DNA from: Prauserella rugosa
Lineage (GTDB): Bacteria > Actinomycetota > Actinomycetes > Mycobacteriales > Pseudonocardiaceae
Assembly: GCF_000719975.1 (NCBI RefSeq)
Contig: NZ_JOIJ01000002.1
Coordinates: forward strand, 434,001 to 498,000
Direction: 5' to 3'
DNA: 64,000 nucleotides
Shown: piece by piece, positions 8,905 through 17,916 of the stretch
Numbering within the stretch: the first letter of the stretch is position 1
Layout: the number at the start of each line of letters is the position of its first letter
Translations under genes and position numbers: made by a program
Notes under the pieces: generated by a model
Databases searched by the model: none
Told to the model about the DNA's origin: nothing
What the model saw: only the letters and a program-made list of their open reading frames with translations

Positions 8905-9366
8905 ATGGCGATCGCGAGACCGGCGGCCACACCCGCGAACGCCACACCCGCGGAGCCGGCAGGCTTCCCAGTCACCGAGGAGGGCGACATCACCGCCGAC
9001 ATCACCGGAGCGGGCGACGCCCCGCAGCCGCACGACCACTCGGCGGGCACCGACGCGCCCCTGACACCGCCACCGTCGCAGGCCGCGCTCGCCGACGCGG
9101 GGGAACTGCTCAGGGCGCTGGCGGCGCCCGTGCGCATCGCGATCGTGCTGCAGTTGCGCGACGGGGACCGCTGCGTGCACGAACTCGTCGACGCGCTCGA
9201 CGTCGCCCAGCCGCTCATCAGCCAGCACCTGCGGGTGCTCAAGTCCGCGGGCGTCGTACACGGTCAGCGCCGCGGCCGGGAGGTGGCCTACCGGCTGGTC
9301 GACGACCACCTGGCACATATCGTGGTCGACGCGGTCGCACACGTGCAGGAGGAGGCGAAGCGATGA
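8905..9366 (+). CDS. smtB: ArsR/SmtB-family zinc-responsive repressor
   Basis: 153 residues: a low-complexity N-terminus with a His/Asp patch (PHDHSAG), then a winged helix at about 60-130 (VHELVDALDVAQPLISQHLRV). The last helix carries D133, H135, H146 and E149, spaced D-x-H-x10-H-x2-E. This is exactly the alpha5 zinc site of SmtB, so zinc sensing is well supported. The ATG at 8905 has GGAG 9 bases upstream. Its stop overlaps the zur ATG by four bases. The order glyS (divergent), smtB, zur matches the mycobacterial locus, where SmtB represses the smtB-zur pair until zinc binds. Confidence 0.9.
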   Translation: MAIARPAATPANATPAEPAGFPVTEEGDITADITGAGDAPQPHDHSAGTDAPLTPPPSQAALADAGELLRALAAPVRIAIVLQLRDGDRCVHELVDALDVAQPLISQHLRVLKSAGVVHGQRRGREVAYRLVDDHLAHIVVDAVAHVQEEAKR

Positions 9367-9842
9367 GCACGTCCACGGGCACCTCGGCGGAGACCTCGGC
9401 CGGAACGGCGGCCGGGACCTCGGCGGCGAACACGAAGGCGCCGCTGCCGGGGCGCAGGGCCACGCGGCAGCGTGCCGCGGTCGTCGAGCTGCTGGCGGAG
9501 GTCGACGACTTCCGGTCCGCCCAGGAACTGCACGACGAGCTGCGCAGGCGCGGCGAGGGCATCGGGCTGACGACGGTGTATCGCACGCTGCAGTCGCTCA
9601 GCGAGGCCGACGAGATCGACGTGCTGCGCACCGACTCCGGTGAGGCGCTGTACCGGCGTTGCTCCGAGCACCATCACCACCACCTGGTGTGCCGCAGCTG
9701 CGGCTACACCGTGGAGGTCGAGGGGCCCGCGGTCGAACGGTGGGCGCAGAAGATCGCCGACGGCAACGGCTTCTCCGACATCAGCCACATGATCGAGATC
9801 ATGGGCACCTGCGCGACCTGCACCGCCGCGCGGAACGGCTGA
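9363..9842 (+). CDS. zur: Zinc uptake regulator Zur (FurB)
   Basis: 159-residue Fur-family repressor. The winged helix spans about 30-95 (GIGLTTVYRTLQSL). Metal sites include His103-107 and C110/C113 (HHLVCRSCG) paired with C150/C153 (CATC), the structural zinc site. The first 28 residues are a Ser/Thr/Ala-rich extension. With zinc bound it would repress zinc-uptake genes. ATG overlaps the smtB stop, so translation is coupled. Convergent with the TIGR03943 gene, 21 bases apart. Confidence 0.93.
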   Translation: MSTSTGTSAETSAGTAAGTSAANTKAPLPGRRATRQRAAVVELLAEVDDFRSAQELHDELRRRGEGIGLTTVYRTLQSLSEADEIDVLRTDSGEALYRRCSEHHHHHLVCRSCGYTVEVEGPAVERWAQKIADGNGFSDISHMIEIMGTCATCTAARNG

Positions 9843-9863
9843 CCCTCCTCGTCCCGGACGGGG

Positions 9864-10673
9864 TCAGGTCTCGTACGGATCGTCCGGCTGCGGGATCTCC
9901 CGTAGCGTGCGCACGTCCAGTTCGGGCACGTAGTCGCGGTCGTGGCGGTCGCCGCTGTCGACCAGTCGTCCGGTGACCACGACCCACGTGTCCGCGGGCA
10001 GCAGATCGGCCTGTCCCCCGGACAGCTCGGTGCGCAGCGCGAACGCGTCGGCGGCGCAGCATCCGATGACCATCCGGGCGAGCTGCGGCCCGTCGTCGGT
10101 GGGCACGACGAATCCGGTGAGCCGCACCGTCCTGCCCTCGAGTGCGCCGGTCTCGTCCCAGCCCGCGCGCGTGACGAAGTCGGTCATCGTCATGGGAACG
10201 ACCTCGCCCGCAGGCAGCGGCCCGAAATCGGTATCCGCGGGCTGGAAGTTCTGCCGGGCCCGCAGCACCGAGTCCGCGCCGAGCGCAGGCGGTGCGACCA
10301 GCAGTACGGCCAGTACCGGGGCGAGGATCAACCAGGCCGACCGGGCCGAGTGCGCGTGCTCGTGCTCGCGTTCGGCCTCGGTGTCACTGCCGGTGTCGGC
10401 CCCCGGTTCGCCCGCCGTCCCGGCAGGATCGTTCGTGGCAGGGTCGTTGGTGGCAGGGTCGTTGGTGGCAGGGTCGTTCGCGCCGGAGCGGGCGGCGGAG
10501 CGGACGTCGGTGGCGATGGCCACGGCCGCGAGCACCACGGTGACGAGGCCCGCGGCGACGATCCACGGCAGCTGGGTGCCCTTGACGTAGCGCAGGTAGT
10601 CGCCGGTGAAGGCGATCTTCAGCAGCGCGCCGCCGAGCAGCAACAGCAGGATGTTCTGGGTCTCGCGCCTCAC
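9864..10673 (-). CDS. TIGR03943/YcgQ-family two-segment membrane protein
   Basis: 269 residues. Two membrane segments lie at about 5-20 and 30-50, then an acidic, His-containing linker, a third segment near 125-145 and a C-terminal OB-like domain (VRLTGFVVPTDDG, MVIGCCAADAFA, WVVVTGRLV). The CC pair in the C-terminal domain is typical of the family and could bind metal or heme; function is unproven. The GTG start overlaps the permease stop (GTGA), so the two act as a pair. The linker encodes a short NDPAT repeat. Lying next to zur suggests a metal role, which is inference. Confidence 0.8.
   Translation of the reverse strand: MRRETQNILLLLLGGALLKIAFTGDYLRYVKGTQLPWIVAAGLVTVVLAAVAIATDVRSAARSGANDPATNDPATNDPATNDPAGTAGEPGADTGSDTEAEREHEHAHSARSAWLILAPVLAVLLVAPPALGADSVLRARQNFQPADTDFGPLPAGEVVPMTMTDFVTRAGWDETGALEGRTVRLTGFVVPTDDGPQLARMVIGCCAADAFALRTELSGGQADLLPADTWVVVTGRLVDSGDRHDRDYVPELDVRTLREIPQPDDPYET
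10428..10472. repeat. 15-bp tandem repeat inside the TIGR03943 gene
   Basis: GTCGTTGGTGGCAGG is present twice exactly (10443-10457, 10458-10472) with a degenerate third copy at 10428-10442. It encodes NDPAT on the minus strand. Confidence 0.8.
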
Positions 10674-11692
10674 CGCACGCCTCCCAGGAACAACAGACCC
10701 GCCGCGAGTCCGCAGACGATCGCCACGACGAACGTGACGGGCGCGAACCGCAGCGCGAACCGGCGGCCGAAGGTGCCCGCCTGCAGGGCGAACAGCTTGG
10801 CGTCGATGGCGGGCCCTACGACGAGGAACACGAGCCTCGGCAACAGCGGCAGCGCCGACAGTGAGGACGCCACGAACGCGTCCGCCTCGCTGCACAGCGA
10901 CAGCACCACCGCCAGCACGGCCATGACGAGCACCGCGAGCACGATCTGTTCGCCCAGCGTGGAGAACCACTCCGACGGGATCAGCACGCCGAAGGCCGCG
11001 GCGACGAGGGCGCCGAGGACGAGGAACCCGGCGGCGTCGACGAGGTCGGCGCGGGCGGTCTCGGCGAACACCCGCCACCGGCGACGGCCCTGCACGTCGG
11101 GCAGGCGCCGCAGGGCACGCTCGGCGATCCATTCGAGCTTGCCCCACCGCATCCACAGCCAGCCCATGACCAGCGCGGTGGCGAGGGAACCGACGAACCG
11201 CGCGAGCACCATCGCGGGCTCGCCGGGGAAGGCGACGGCCGTGGACACCAGCACGATCGGGTTGACCGCGGGCGCGGCCAGCAGGAAGGCCAGCGCCGCC
11301 GACGGTGCCACCCCCTGGCCGATCAGCCGCCGGGCCACGGGAACGGAGGCGCACTCGCAGCCGGCGAGCACGATCCCGGAGGCACCCGCCACGCCGACCG
11401 CGGCCGACTCCCTGCGCGGCAGCACGGCCCGCAGCACCTTGGCAGGCACGAACGCCGCGATCGCCCCGCTCAGCAACACCCCGAGCACCAGGAACGGCAC
11501 GGCCTGCACGCAGATCGCCACGAAGACCGTCGACGCGGTGCGCAGTGCCGGCACGTCGAACGCCTCGCGCAGCCAGTTCTGGCCTACGATCGCGAGGACG
11601 AGCAGTGCGCACAGCACCTGCATCGAGGTGACGCGCCACCGGCCCCCTGCGCGACGGGGGTTGTCGACAACGGTTTCCATGACGGTCTTCAT
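10670..11692 (-). CDS. UPF0718 (YcgR/DUF318)-family permease
   Basis: 340 residues with about eight membrane helices. Two signature patches face each other in the family: GCECASVPVARRLIGQG near 115-130 and SLCSEADAFVASSL near 245-258. Both hold Cys plus acidic residues, suggesting metal or thiol chemistry. Substrate unknown. ATG at 11692 (MKTVMETVVDNP) is preferred; an in-frame GTG at 11722 would add ten residues. Coupled by a GTGA overlap to the TIGR03943 gene, and convergent with zur. Confidence 0.85.
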   Translation of the reverse strand: MKTVMETVVDNPRRAGGRWRVTSMQVLCALLVLAIVGQNWLREAFDVPALRTASTVFVAICVQAVPFLVLGVLLSGAIAAFVPAKVLRAVLPRRESAAVGVAGASGIVLAGCECASVPVARRLIGQGVAPSAALAFLLAAPAVNPIVLVSTAVAFPGEPAMVLARFVGSLATALVMGWLWMRWGKLEWIAERALRRLPDVQGRRRWRVFAETARADLVDAAGFLVLGALVAAAFGVLIPSEWFSTLGEQIVLAVLVMAVLAVVLSLCSEADAFVASSLSALPLLPRLVFLVVGPAIDAKLFALQAGTFGRRFALRFAPVTFVVAIVCGLAAGLLFLGGVR

Positions 11693-11712
11693 CGTGCCAG
11701 GCCCGCACCCTC

Positions 11713-11730
11713 GCCCGGCCACGGCCGGGC
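11713..11730. terminator. Short GC hairpin between two leftward genes
   Basis: GCCCGGCC and GGCCGGGC (8 bp, 2-base centre) lie 15 bases past the YbjN-like stop. It may be a weak terminator. If the permease starts at the GTG at 11722 the site would overlap its start. Confidence 0.3.
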
Positions 11731-11744
11731 ACCGTGCTGGGTGC

Positions 11745-12155
11745 TCAGGCCTCGACGATCTCGGAGCGCACCTGGGAGGCGGTGGACACGACGAGCATCA
11801 GCAGGGTGCCCAGCGGTGCGGGGTCGAGTCCCTGCGCCGGGAAGGCGTACCGCAGCGTCACGTCCATGCCCGACTCGTTGTGCACGATGCCGAGCGTGCC
11901 GAACAGGCCCTGCCCCGCACGCTCGGCCACGACGGCGGCCAACGTCGGGTCGTCGGGCAGGTCCCAGGCCACGACGCAGGTCAGGCTCAGCACCAACAGC
12001 CCGTCGGCCAGACGCATCGCCTGCACGACGCACGGCACGTCGGAGTGTTTGAACGTGAGCGTGCCGTCGTCGTCGACCTGCACGTCGAGGTAGGTCTCGA
12101 GCGCGTGTTTCGCGGAGGCCAGCAGCTCGGCCGTGTCGGCGGCCTCGGTGGTCAT
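11745..12155 (-). CDS. YbjN-domain protein
   Basis: 136 residues, soluble, no signal peptide. The fold resembles the type III secretion chaperone-like YbjN domain ([52 protein letters not shown]). Members are common in Actinobacteria without a known role. The ATG overlaps the uppS stop by four bases, matching the mycobacterial order in which a small hypothetical gene lies between zur and uppS. Confidence 0.7.
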   Translation of the reverse strand: MTTEAADTAELLASAKHALETYLDVQVDDDGTLTFKHSDVPCVVQAMRLADGLLVLSLTCVVAWDLPDDPTLAAVVAERAGQGLFGTLGIVHNESGMDVTLRYAFPAQGLDPAPLGTLLMLVVSTASQVRSEIVEA

Positions 12156-13003
12156 GCGGTGTCCTTCCCGGTGTCGTCGGTGGCGGCCGTGCCGTCGTCA
12201 CCGCTCTGGTCGACCGCGCCGCCGAACCGGCGATCGCGTTTGGCGTACTCGAGACACGCGTCCCACAGCTGGGTGCGGTCGAAGTCGGGGAACAGGGTGT
12301 CCTGGAAGACGAACTCGGCGTACGCCGACTCCCACAGCAGGAAGTTCGACGTGCGCAGTTCGCCGGAGGGACGGAGGAACAGGTCCACGTCCGGCATCTC
12401 CGGCTGGTACAGGTACTTCGCGATGGTGCGTTCGTCGACCTTGTCGGGGTTGATCTCGCCCGCGGCGGCGGCCTGCGCGATGCGCCGCGCGGCGTCGCCG
12501 ATCTCGGCCCGGCCGCCGTAATTGACGCACATGGTCATGTTCATGCGCGTGTTGTGCTTGGTCTTCTCCTCGGCCGCCTCGAGTTCGGAGATGACACTGC
12601 GCCACAGTTTCGGCCTGCGTCCGGCCCACCGGATGCGCACGCCGATCGAGCCGAGGTAGTCGACCTGGCGGCGGATCGTGTCCCGGTTGAAGCCCATCAG
12701 GAAGCGCACCTCGTCGGGACTGCGTTTCCAGTTCTCGGTGGAGAAGGCGTACACCGACAGCCATTTCACGCCCAGTTCGACCGCGCCGCTGGCCACGTCG
12801 ATCATCACGTGTTCGCCGCGTTTGTGCCCTTCGATCCGGGGCATGCCGCGCTGGTTGGCCCACCTGCCGTTGCCGTCCATGACGAGGGCGACGTGGTTGG
12901 GCACCAGTTCGGGCGGAATCGCGGGCGGCCGCGCCCCCGAGGGATGCGGGTCAGGCGCCCGCGTCTCCCTGATCGCCGCCGTGTCGCGCGCCTTCCGCCG
13001 CAC
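12152..13003 (-). CDS. uppS: (Z)-polyprenyl diphosphate synthase (undecaprenyl/decaprenyl type)
   Basis: 283 residues. Extends farnesyl diphosphate with IPP to give the lipid carrier for peptidoglycan and arabinogalactan. The catalytic loop is at 41-49 (VMDGNGRWA, Asp43), with [10 protein letters not shown] and the C-terminal [16 protein letters not shown]. The GTG at 13003 is chosen because GGAGG lies six bases upstream; the longer frame to 13075 runs into recO. The gene start overlaps the recO end by 53 bases, so the two are coupled. The product has a roughly 30-residue Pro-rich N-terminus. Confidence 0.93.
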   Translation of the reverse strand: MRRKARDTAAIRETRAPDPHPSGARPPAIPPELVPNHVALVMDGNGRWANQRGMPRIEGHKRGEHVMIDVASGAVELGVKWLSVYAFSTENWKRSPDEVRFLMGFNRDTIRRQVDYLGSIGVRIRWAGRRPKLWRSVISELEAAEEKTKHNTRMNMTMCVNYGGRAEIGDAARRIAQAAAAGEINPDKVDERTIAKYLYQPEMPDVDLFLRPSGELRTSNFLLWESAYAEFVFQDTLFPDFDRTQLWDACLEYAKRDRRFGGAVDQSGDDGTAATDDTGKDTA

Positions 13004-13907
13004 CTGCCACCTCCGCCTCGCCGGGTCCCGTCTCCCGCGCCACCGTCTCCGCCACCGTGTCGGCGGGCGTGTCACGGGATCCCGGTCCTGTGTCGTTCGT
13101 GTGTTCCGCGTCGTCGCCCGGAGCCTGCCGGGCGCGTGTGTCCGACCCTAACGCGGCGGTCAGCGGCGCCTCGCGGGCACGGCGTTCGACGAACGGCAGT
13201 GACCGCAGCTGGCGTTCCAGGTGCCACTGCAGGTGTGCGGCGACGAGGCCGCTCGCGTCGCGGCGCACGGCGTGGGTGGTGTCCTCGGCGGTGTCCCAGT
13301 CGCCGTGCAGCAGCGCGGCCATGAGCAGGAGCACCTCCGGTGCGGGGTGGACCGAGCCGGGGATGCGGCAGCGGGTGCACAGCAGCCCGCCCGCCTGGAC
13401 GTTGAAGGCGGCATGGGGTCCGTGTTCGCCGCAGCGGGCACATTCGGTGAGCGCGGGCTCCCAGCCGGCGAACGCCATCGCGCGCAGCAGGAAGGCGTCG
13501 AGCACGAGGGAGGCGTCGCGACCGCCGTCGGCCAGTGCCCGCAGTGCCCCGCACACCAGCAGGTACAGCTTGAGCGCGGGTTGTTCCTCCTCGGCGGCCA
13601 GGCGGTCGGCGGTCTCGACGATCGCGGCCGCGGCCGTGTAGGCCTGGTAGTCGCCGACGATCGGCAGTGCGAACGCGTCGACGGTCTGCACCTGGGTGAC
13701 CACGTCGAGGGTGCGGCCGGTGTAGAACTGCACGTCGACGTGGCCGAACGGTTCGAGCCGTGCGCCGAATCGGGACGTCGTGCGGCGGACACCCTTGGCC
13801 ACGGCGCGCACCTTGCCGTGGCGCCGGGTGAGCAGGGTGATGATGCGGTCGGCCTCACCGAGCTTGTGCACACGAAGCACGACGCCGGTGTCCCGATACA
13901 GACTCAC
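12951..13907 (-). CDS. recO: DNA repair protein RecO
   Basis: 318 residues. An N-terminal OB fold (1-80; [20 protein letters not shown]) is followed by a helical domain with a zinc site C156, C159, C177, C180 (CARCG, LCTRC). RecO anneals single strands and loads RecA with RecR. The last 70 residues are an acidic Thr/Gly/Ala-rich tail absent from most RecO proteins. GTG start at 13907. The 3' end overlaps uppS. Confidence 0.93.
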   Translation of the reverse strand: MSLYRDTGVVLRVHKLGEADRIITLLTRRHGKVRAVAKGVRRTTSRFGARLEPFGHVDVQFYTGRTLDVVTQVQTVDAFALPIVGDYQAYTAAAAIVETADRLAAEEEQPALKLYLLVCGALRALADGGRDASLVLDAFLLRAMAFAGWEPALTECARCGEHGPHAAFNVQAGGLLCTRCRIPGSVHPAPEVLLLMAALLHGDWDTAEDTTHAVRRDASGLVAAHLQWHLERQLRSLPFVERRAREAPLTAALGSDTRARQAPGDDAEHTNDTGPGSRDTPADTVAETVARETGPGEAEVAGAAEGARHGGDQGDAGA

Positions 13908-13955
13908 CGGGACATGATCCCACGCTTCCCCGACACGACCGGGCCGCCGGCGCGG

Positions 13956-14840
13956 TCAGAACGCCGGTTTGGTGGAGATCACGTACGTCTTGGCCACCAG
14001 GTCGTGCCACCCGCGCCGGCCGCGGGGGTCGAACACCGGCGAGAGGAAGTACAGCAGCAGCGCCGCCGAACCGAGGTACAGAAGGATGTTCAGTACGCCC
14101 AGCCCCGGCACCAACAGTGCCCGGCTCATGGCGGGTCCGGCACCGAGGCCGCTGCCGTGGGCGCTCGACGACCGGGTGACCACCCGCAACCCCATGATCT
14201 TCTTGCCGAACGTGCGCCCACGTTTCCCGAGGCCGATGGCCTCGTAGATCATCATGATCAGCGGGTACAGCACGGCGTAGCCGCTCGTGATCGTCGCGGA
14301 GGTCCCGAAGACCCCGGAGTCGCGGCCGAAGATGATCGCCAACGGCAACAGGACGGCACTCACGACGGCGCCGACCATCACGATGTCCAGCAGCCGGGCG
14401 AGGAACCGGTACATCAGGGATGCCAGTTCCAGTGGCGCGCCGCCGTCGAACTGGATCCGCGCGCCGGGCACCAGCACGGTCGCCTCGCCGGGTTTGCGGG
14501 GCGGCATCGGCATGCCGTACCCGGGTCCACCGCCGTAGCCGGCCTGCTGCGGCATGCCGTGAGGTACCGGTTGGTGGGGCGGCACCCCGTAGGGCTGCTG
14601 GGCCTGGGGTTGCTGTCCGTACGGCTGCTGTCCGTACGGTTGCTGCCCGTGCGGAGGTTGGCCGTAGGACTGCTGTCCGTACGGCTGACCATGAGGCGAC
14701 TGTCCCTGGGGAGGCTGCCCCTGGGGAGGCTGTCCCTGGGGTGGTTGGCCGTACGGGTGCTGTGGCGGCTGTGGTTGGGGCTGGGGCGCAGGCCCGGCCT
14801 GCGGGTGCCAGCCGTGTTCATGCGAACCGGGATGCGTCAC
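13956..14840 (-). CDS. RDD-family membrane protein with Gln/Pro/Tyr-rich N-terminus (copy 1)
   Basis: 294 residues. Residues 1-115 are a low-complexity cytosolic segment dominated by PYGQQ and QPPQG repeats. The RDD domain follows ([34 protein letters not shown]), with three to four membrane helices and the ending [19 protein letters not shown] at 14840 with GGGGGAG five bases upstream. First of three related genes with a DUF2752 gene between copies 1 and 2. Function unknown; RDD proteins are suggested to be transporters or envelope factors. Confidence 0.85.
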   Translation of the reverse strand: MTHPGSHEHGWHPQAGPAPQPQPQPPQHPYGQPPQGQPPQGQPPQGQSPHGQPYGQQSYGQPPHGQQPYGQQPYGQQPQAQQPYGVPPHQPVPHGMPQQAGYGGGPGYGMPMPPRKPGEATVLVPGARIQFDGGAPLELASLMYRFLARLLDIVMVGAVVSAVLLPLAIIFGRDSGVFGTSATITSGYAVLYPLIMMIYEAIGLGKRGRTFGKKIMGLRVVTRSSSAHGSGLGAGPAMSRALLVPGLGVLNILLYLGSAALLLYFLSPVFDPRGRRGWHDLVAKTYVISTKPAF

Positions 14841-14901
14841 CGGATCTCCCCCTCATCACGCGTCATCGGCAACCGCCGGTCGGGCTCATCGGCACCGCCG
14901 G

Positions 14902-15318
14902 TCAGGCGGATCGGAACCATGCGCCGGCAGGAAGGCCGCGAAACACCCACCACGCCGCCGTCAGCACGACCAGTCCGATGGTCAGGGTCGTACCCGCCTT
15001 GCCTGCCGGCCACCATCGCGCGGCACGTCCGGTCTCCCATCGCGCCAGGGCCGTCAGCACAGCCACGACCAGCGGCAGCACGATCACGACGGCGTACGCG
15101 TTGTGCCCGACCGACGCGACGATGTCACCGTGCAACAGGTCCCCGAGAGCGCGGCTGCCGCCGCAGAACGGGCAGTCCACTCCGGTGAGGGCGCGGAACC
15201 AGCAGGGCAGTGCGAGCGCCCCGGTGCCCAACGCGAACCCGCAGAGCAGACCACCGCCCGCGAGTGCCGGCGTGACACGCATGGCGTGCCACGGCCGGGC
15301 CGCGCGCGGGGTCGTCAT
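14902..15318 (-). CDS. DUF2752 membrane protein
   Basis: 138 residues with three membrane helices. The DUF2752 signature GVDCPFCGGSRALGDLL (about 46-62) is present, a CPxCG patch at the membrane surface. The stop of RDD copy 2 lies one base from its ATG, so it is co-transcribed with the RDD genes. DUF2752 genes often accompany RDD genes in Actinobacteria. Role unknown. Confidence 0.85.
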   Translation of the reverse strand: MTTPRAARPWHAMRVTPALAGGGLLCGFALGTGALALPCWFRALTGVDCPFCGGSRALGDLLHGDIVASVGHNAYAVVIVLPLVVAVLTALARWETGRAARWWPAGKAGTTLTIGLVVLTAAWWVFRGLPAGAWFRSA

Positions 15319-15319
15319 G

Positions 15320-16204
15320 TCAGTAGTTGATCGGCTTGGTCGAGATCACGTACGTCTTGGCGGCCTTGTCGTGCCAGCCCTGGCGTCCCTGCTCGTCGAA
15401 GAACGGCGACAGCACCATCAGGGCGGACACGATACTGCCGAGGCACGGGATCAGCCCGGGAGCGATCATCACCGCGATGCGGGTGAACGACGTCCCGCTG
15501 CCCACCGCGGCCGTTCCGTGCGTGGCGCTGAGTTCGGTCACCACACGAAGGCCGGCCACGCTCTTACCCACGGTCGCGCCGCGAGTGCTGATCATGAGCC
15601 CTTCGTAGAGGATCATGGCGATCGACGACAGCGGCGCCACAATGAGCGAGATCCACCACATGTCCGGGTCCGACGCGACCACCGCAAATTGCAGAATCAT
15701 CATCAGAATCCCGAACGGGAGGCCGATGATCAGGCCGTCGACAACCCGCGCCAGGAAGCGGCTGCCCATGGTGCCCAGCACCAGCGGGCCGGTGTTCGGG
15801 AACTGGATCTGCGCGCCGGGCACGATGATCCGCGCCTGACCGGCCACCATCTGGCCGCTCCCGAAGCCGCCCGGCTGCTGTCCGGGGAACCCACCGGGCT
15901 GCCCGTACGGTTGCTGTCCGTACGGTTGCTGTCCGTACGGTTGCTGTCCGTACTGCTGTTGCCCGTAGGGCTGTTGGCCGTATTGCTGCTGTTGGCCGTA
16001 GGGCTGCCCGTACGGCTGCTGGCCGGGCACACCCTGCTGCTGGAAACCACCGGACTGGGGGTTCTGCTGGCCGGGGTTCTGCTGCGGGAATCCGCCCGAC
16101 TGCGGCCCGGGGTACTGACCCTGGCCGGGCTGCGGCTGGCCGTAGGGCTGCTGCCCCTGACCGGGCTGCTGGCCGTAGGGGTTCTGGTTGTACGGGTTGG
16201 TCAT
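15320..16204 (-). CDS. RDD-family membrane protein with PYGQQ repeats (copy 2)
   Basis: 294 residues. Residues 1-120 form an almost pure Gln/Gly/Pro/Tyr tract with PYGQQ units, encoded by near-identical 15-bp repeats. The RDD domain follows ([39 protein letters not shown]) and ends [19 protein letters not shown] with GGGGGAG six bases upstream. Closely related to copy 3 in the RDD part. Phase-separating or wall-embedded behaviour of the tract is speculation. Confidence 0.87.
   Translation of the reverse strand: MTNPYNQNPYGQQPGQGQQPYGQPQPGQGQYPGPQSGGFPQQNPGQQNPQSGGFQQQGVPGQQPYGQPYGQQQQYGQQPYGQQQYGQQPYGQQPYGQQPYGQPGGFPGQQPGGFGSGQMVAGQARIIVPGAQIQFPNTGPLVLGTMGSRFLARVVDGLIIGLPFGILMMILQFAVVASDPDMWWISLIVAPLSSIAMILYEGLMISTRGATVGKSVAGLRVVTELSATHGTAAVGSGTSFTRIAVMIAPGLIPCLGSIVSALMVLSPFFDEQGRQGWHDKAAKTYVISTKPINY
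15893..15975. repeat. Coding 15-bp repeat tract, PYGQQ
   Basis: The unit CCGTACGGTTGCTGT and close variants recur head to tail, encoding [10 protein letters not shown] on the minus strand. Similar units occur at about 14610-14690 in RDD copy 1, suggesting shared ancestry or recombination between the two genes. Confidence 0.8.
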
Positions 16205-16305
16205 GCGGGGCTCCCCCTTGTGGCGACGATCGCGCGAGAGAGTACCTCACACGACAAGCGCCGGTGAGCGCCCCGGACGACGCCACGCCATGATCGCCCG
16301 AAAGA

Positions 16306-16845
16306 TCAGTAATGCACCGGTTCGGTCGAGATCACGTAGGCGCCGACAGCCTTGTCCTGCCATCCCTGCCGGGCCATCTCGTCGAAGAACGGCGAGACCG
16401 AGACGAGCACTGTGACGAACCAGCCGACACACGGCAGCAGGCCCGGCAGTGTCACGACCGCCGCCCTGGCCAGCCCCACACCGAGACCGGGACCTGCCTT
16501 GCCCAGAGCAGCCGCACGGCGCGTCACCACACGTACGCCCACCGCCCGCTTCCCGACCGTCGCACCGCGTAGCCCGATCAGCAGTCCTTCGTAGACCCAC
16601 GCGACGAGGATCGCCCCGGGCACCACGAACAGCAGGACCCACCACCGCCGTGGTTCCGGGACCACCACGCCCACCAGGAGACCGATGAAGACGACCGTCG
16701 CGGGCACACCGATGACGAGCCCGTCGATCAACCGCGCGAGGAAACGCCGCCCCATGGTCGCCAGCACGAGCGGCGCCGATTCCGGGAAGCGGATCCACGC
16801 GCCGGGCGTGACGATCTGTGCGGCGTCCGGGTCGCCTGGGTACAT
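16306..16845 (-). CDS. RDD-family membrane protein without repeat N-terminus (copy 3)
   Basis: 179 residues, starting nearly at the RDD domain (PGAWIRFPESAPLVLATM; GLRGATVGKRAVGVRVVTR) and ending GWQDKAVGAYVISTEP. The core is like copy 2, without the Gln-rich segment. ATG at 16845, 15 bases after the era stop, so it is probably transcribed from the upstream era run. Confidence 0.83.
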   Translation of the reverse strand: MYPGDPDAAQIVTPGAWIRFPESAPLVLATMGRRFLARLIDGLVIGVPATVVFIGLLVGVVVPEPRRWWVLLFVVPGAILVAWVYEGLLIGLRGATVGKRAVGVRVVTRRAAALGKAGPGLGVGLARAAVVTLPGLLPCVGWFVTVLVSVSPFFDEMARQGWQDKAVGAYVISTEPVHY

Positions 16846-16860
16846 CGCTGCGAGTCGTCC

Positions 16861-17916
16861 CTAGAAGCCGAGCTTGCCGAGTTGTTTCGGGTCGCGCTGC
16901 CAGTCCTTCGCGATCTTCACGTGGAGGTCGAGGTAGACCTTCGACCCGAGCAGCGCCTCGATGTGCCTGCGGGCGTTGGCTCCGACCTGCTTGAGGCGGC
17001 TTCCCTTGTGGCCCAGGACGATCGCCTTCTGGCTCGAGCGCTCGACGTACACGTGCGCGTAGATGTCGACCAGGTCGTCGCGTCCCTCCCGCGGGAGCAC
17101 CTCCTCGACCGTGACGGCGATCGAGTGCGGCAGTTCGTCCCGCACCCCTTCGAGCGCCGCCTCGCGGATGAGCTCGGCGATGAGCGTCTGCTCCGGCTCG
17201 TCGGTGAGGTCACCGTCCGGGTAGAGCTGCGGCCCCTCGGGCAGTTGCCCGACGAGCACGTCGGCCACCGTCTGTACCTGGTAGCCGTCCACAGCGGACA
17301 CCGGAACGAGCTCGGCGAAGTCCATCACCTGCTGCAGCGCCAGCAGTTGCTCGGCGACCGCCTCCGGCTTGACGAGGTCGGTCTTCGTCACCAGCCCGAC
17401 GACGGGGGTGTGCCGCACGATCTTCGCCAGCTCCGAGGCGATGTAGCGGTCTCCGGGACCGATCTTCTCGTCCGCGGGCACGCAGAAGCCCACGACGTCC
17501 ACTTCGGACCACGTGGACTTGACGACGTCGTTGAGCCGCTCCCCCAGCAGCGTCCGCGGACGGTGCAGACCCGGCGTGTCGACGATGATCAGCTGGGCGT
17601 CGTCGCGGTGGACGACGCCCCGGATGGCGTGCCGGGTGGTCTGCGGCTTGTTCGAGGTGATCGCGATCTTCGTGCCGACGAGCGCGTTGGTCAGCGTCGA
17701 CTTGCCCGCGTTGGGCCGCCCGACGAAGCAGGCGAACCCCGACCGGTGCTCGGGGCCCGTCTCCCGCCATCCCGTGTCCTGGATGCCGGCGGCCCGCAGT
17801 TTCGCCTCGAGGTCGCCGCCGCCCTGTTCGCCGCCCTGTTGGCCGCCGTTCTGTTCGCCGCCGCTGTGTTCGCTGCCGTTCTGTTGGCTGCTGCCACCGG
17901 TTCCGGCGTCGGTCAC
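16861..17916 (-). CDS. era: GTPase Era
   Basis: 351 residues. GTPase motifs: GRPNAGKST (66-74), TTRH switch, DTPGLHRP and TKTD in place of NKxD. A C-terminal KH domain follows (KAIVLGHKGSRLKQVG). Binds 16S rRNA and couples ribosome assembly to growth. An unusual Gly/Gln/Ser-rich N-terminal extension covers about 1-35, coding repeats of GG/QQ/EQ. The GTG start overlaps the stop of the next gene (GTGA). Part of the ybeY-corC-era chain. Confidence 0.95.
   Translation of the reverse strand: MTDAGTGGSSQQNGSEHSGGEQNGGQQGGEQGGGDLEAKLRAAGIQDTGWRETGPEHRSGFACFVGRPNAGKSTLTNALVGTKIAITSNKPQTTRHAIRGVVHRDDAQLIIVDTPGLHRPRTLLGERLNDVVKSTWSEVDVVGFCVPADEKIGPGDRYIASELAKIVRHTPVVGLVTKTDLVKPEAVAEQLLALQQVMDFAELVPVSAVDGYQVQTVADVLVGQLPEGPQLYPDGDLTDEPEQTLIAELIREAALEGVRDELPHSIAVTVEEVLPREGRDDLVDIYAHVYVERSSQKAIVLGHKGSRLKQVGANARRHIEALLGSKVYLDLHVKIAKDWQRDPKQLGKLGF

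Noticed and set aside
15893..15975. Possible CRISPR-like array of 15-bp units
   Set aside because: Units are contiguous without spacers and encode PYGQQ in frame with an RDD protein.
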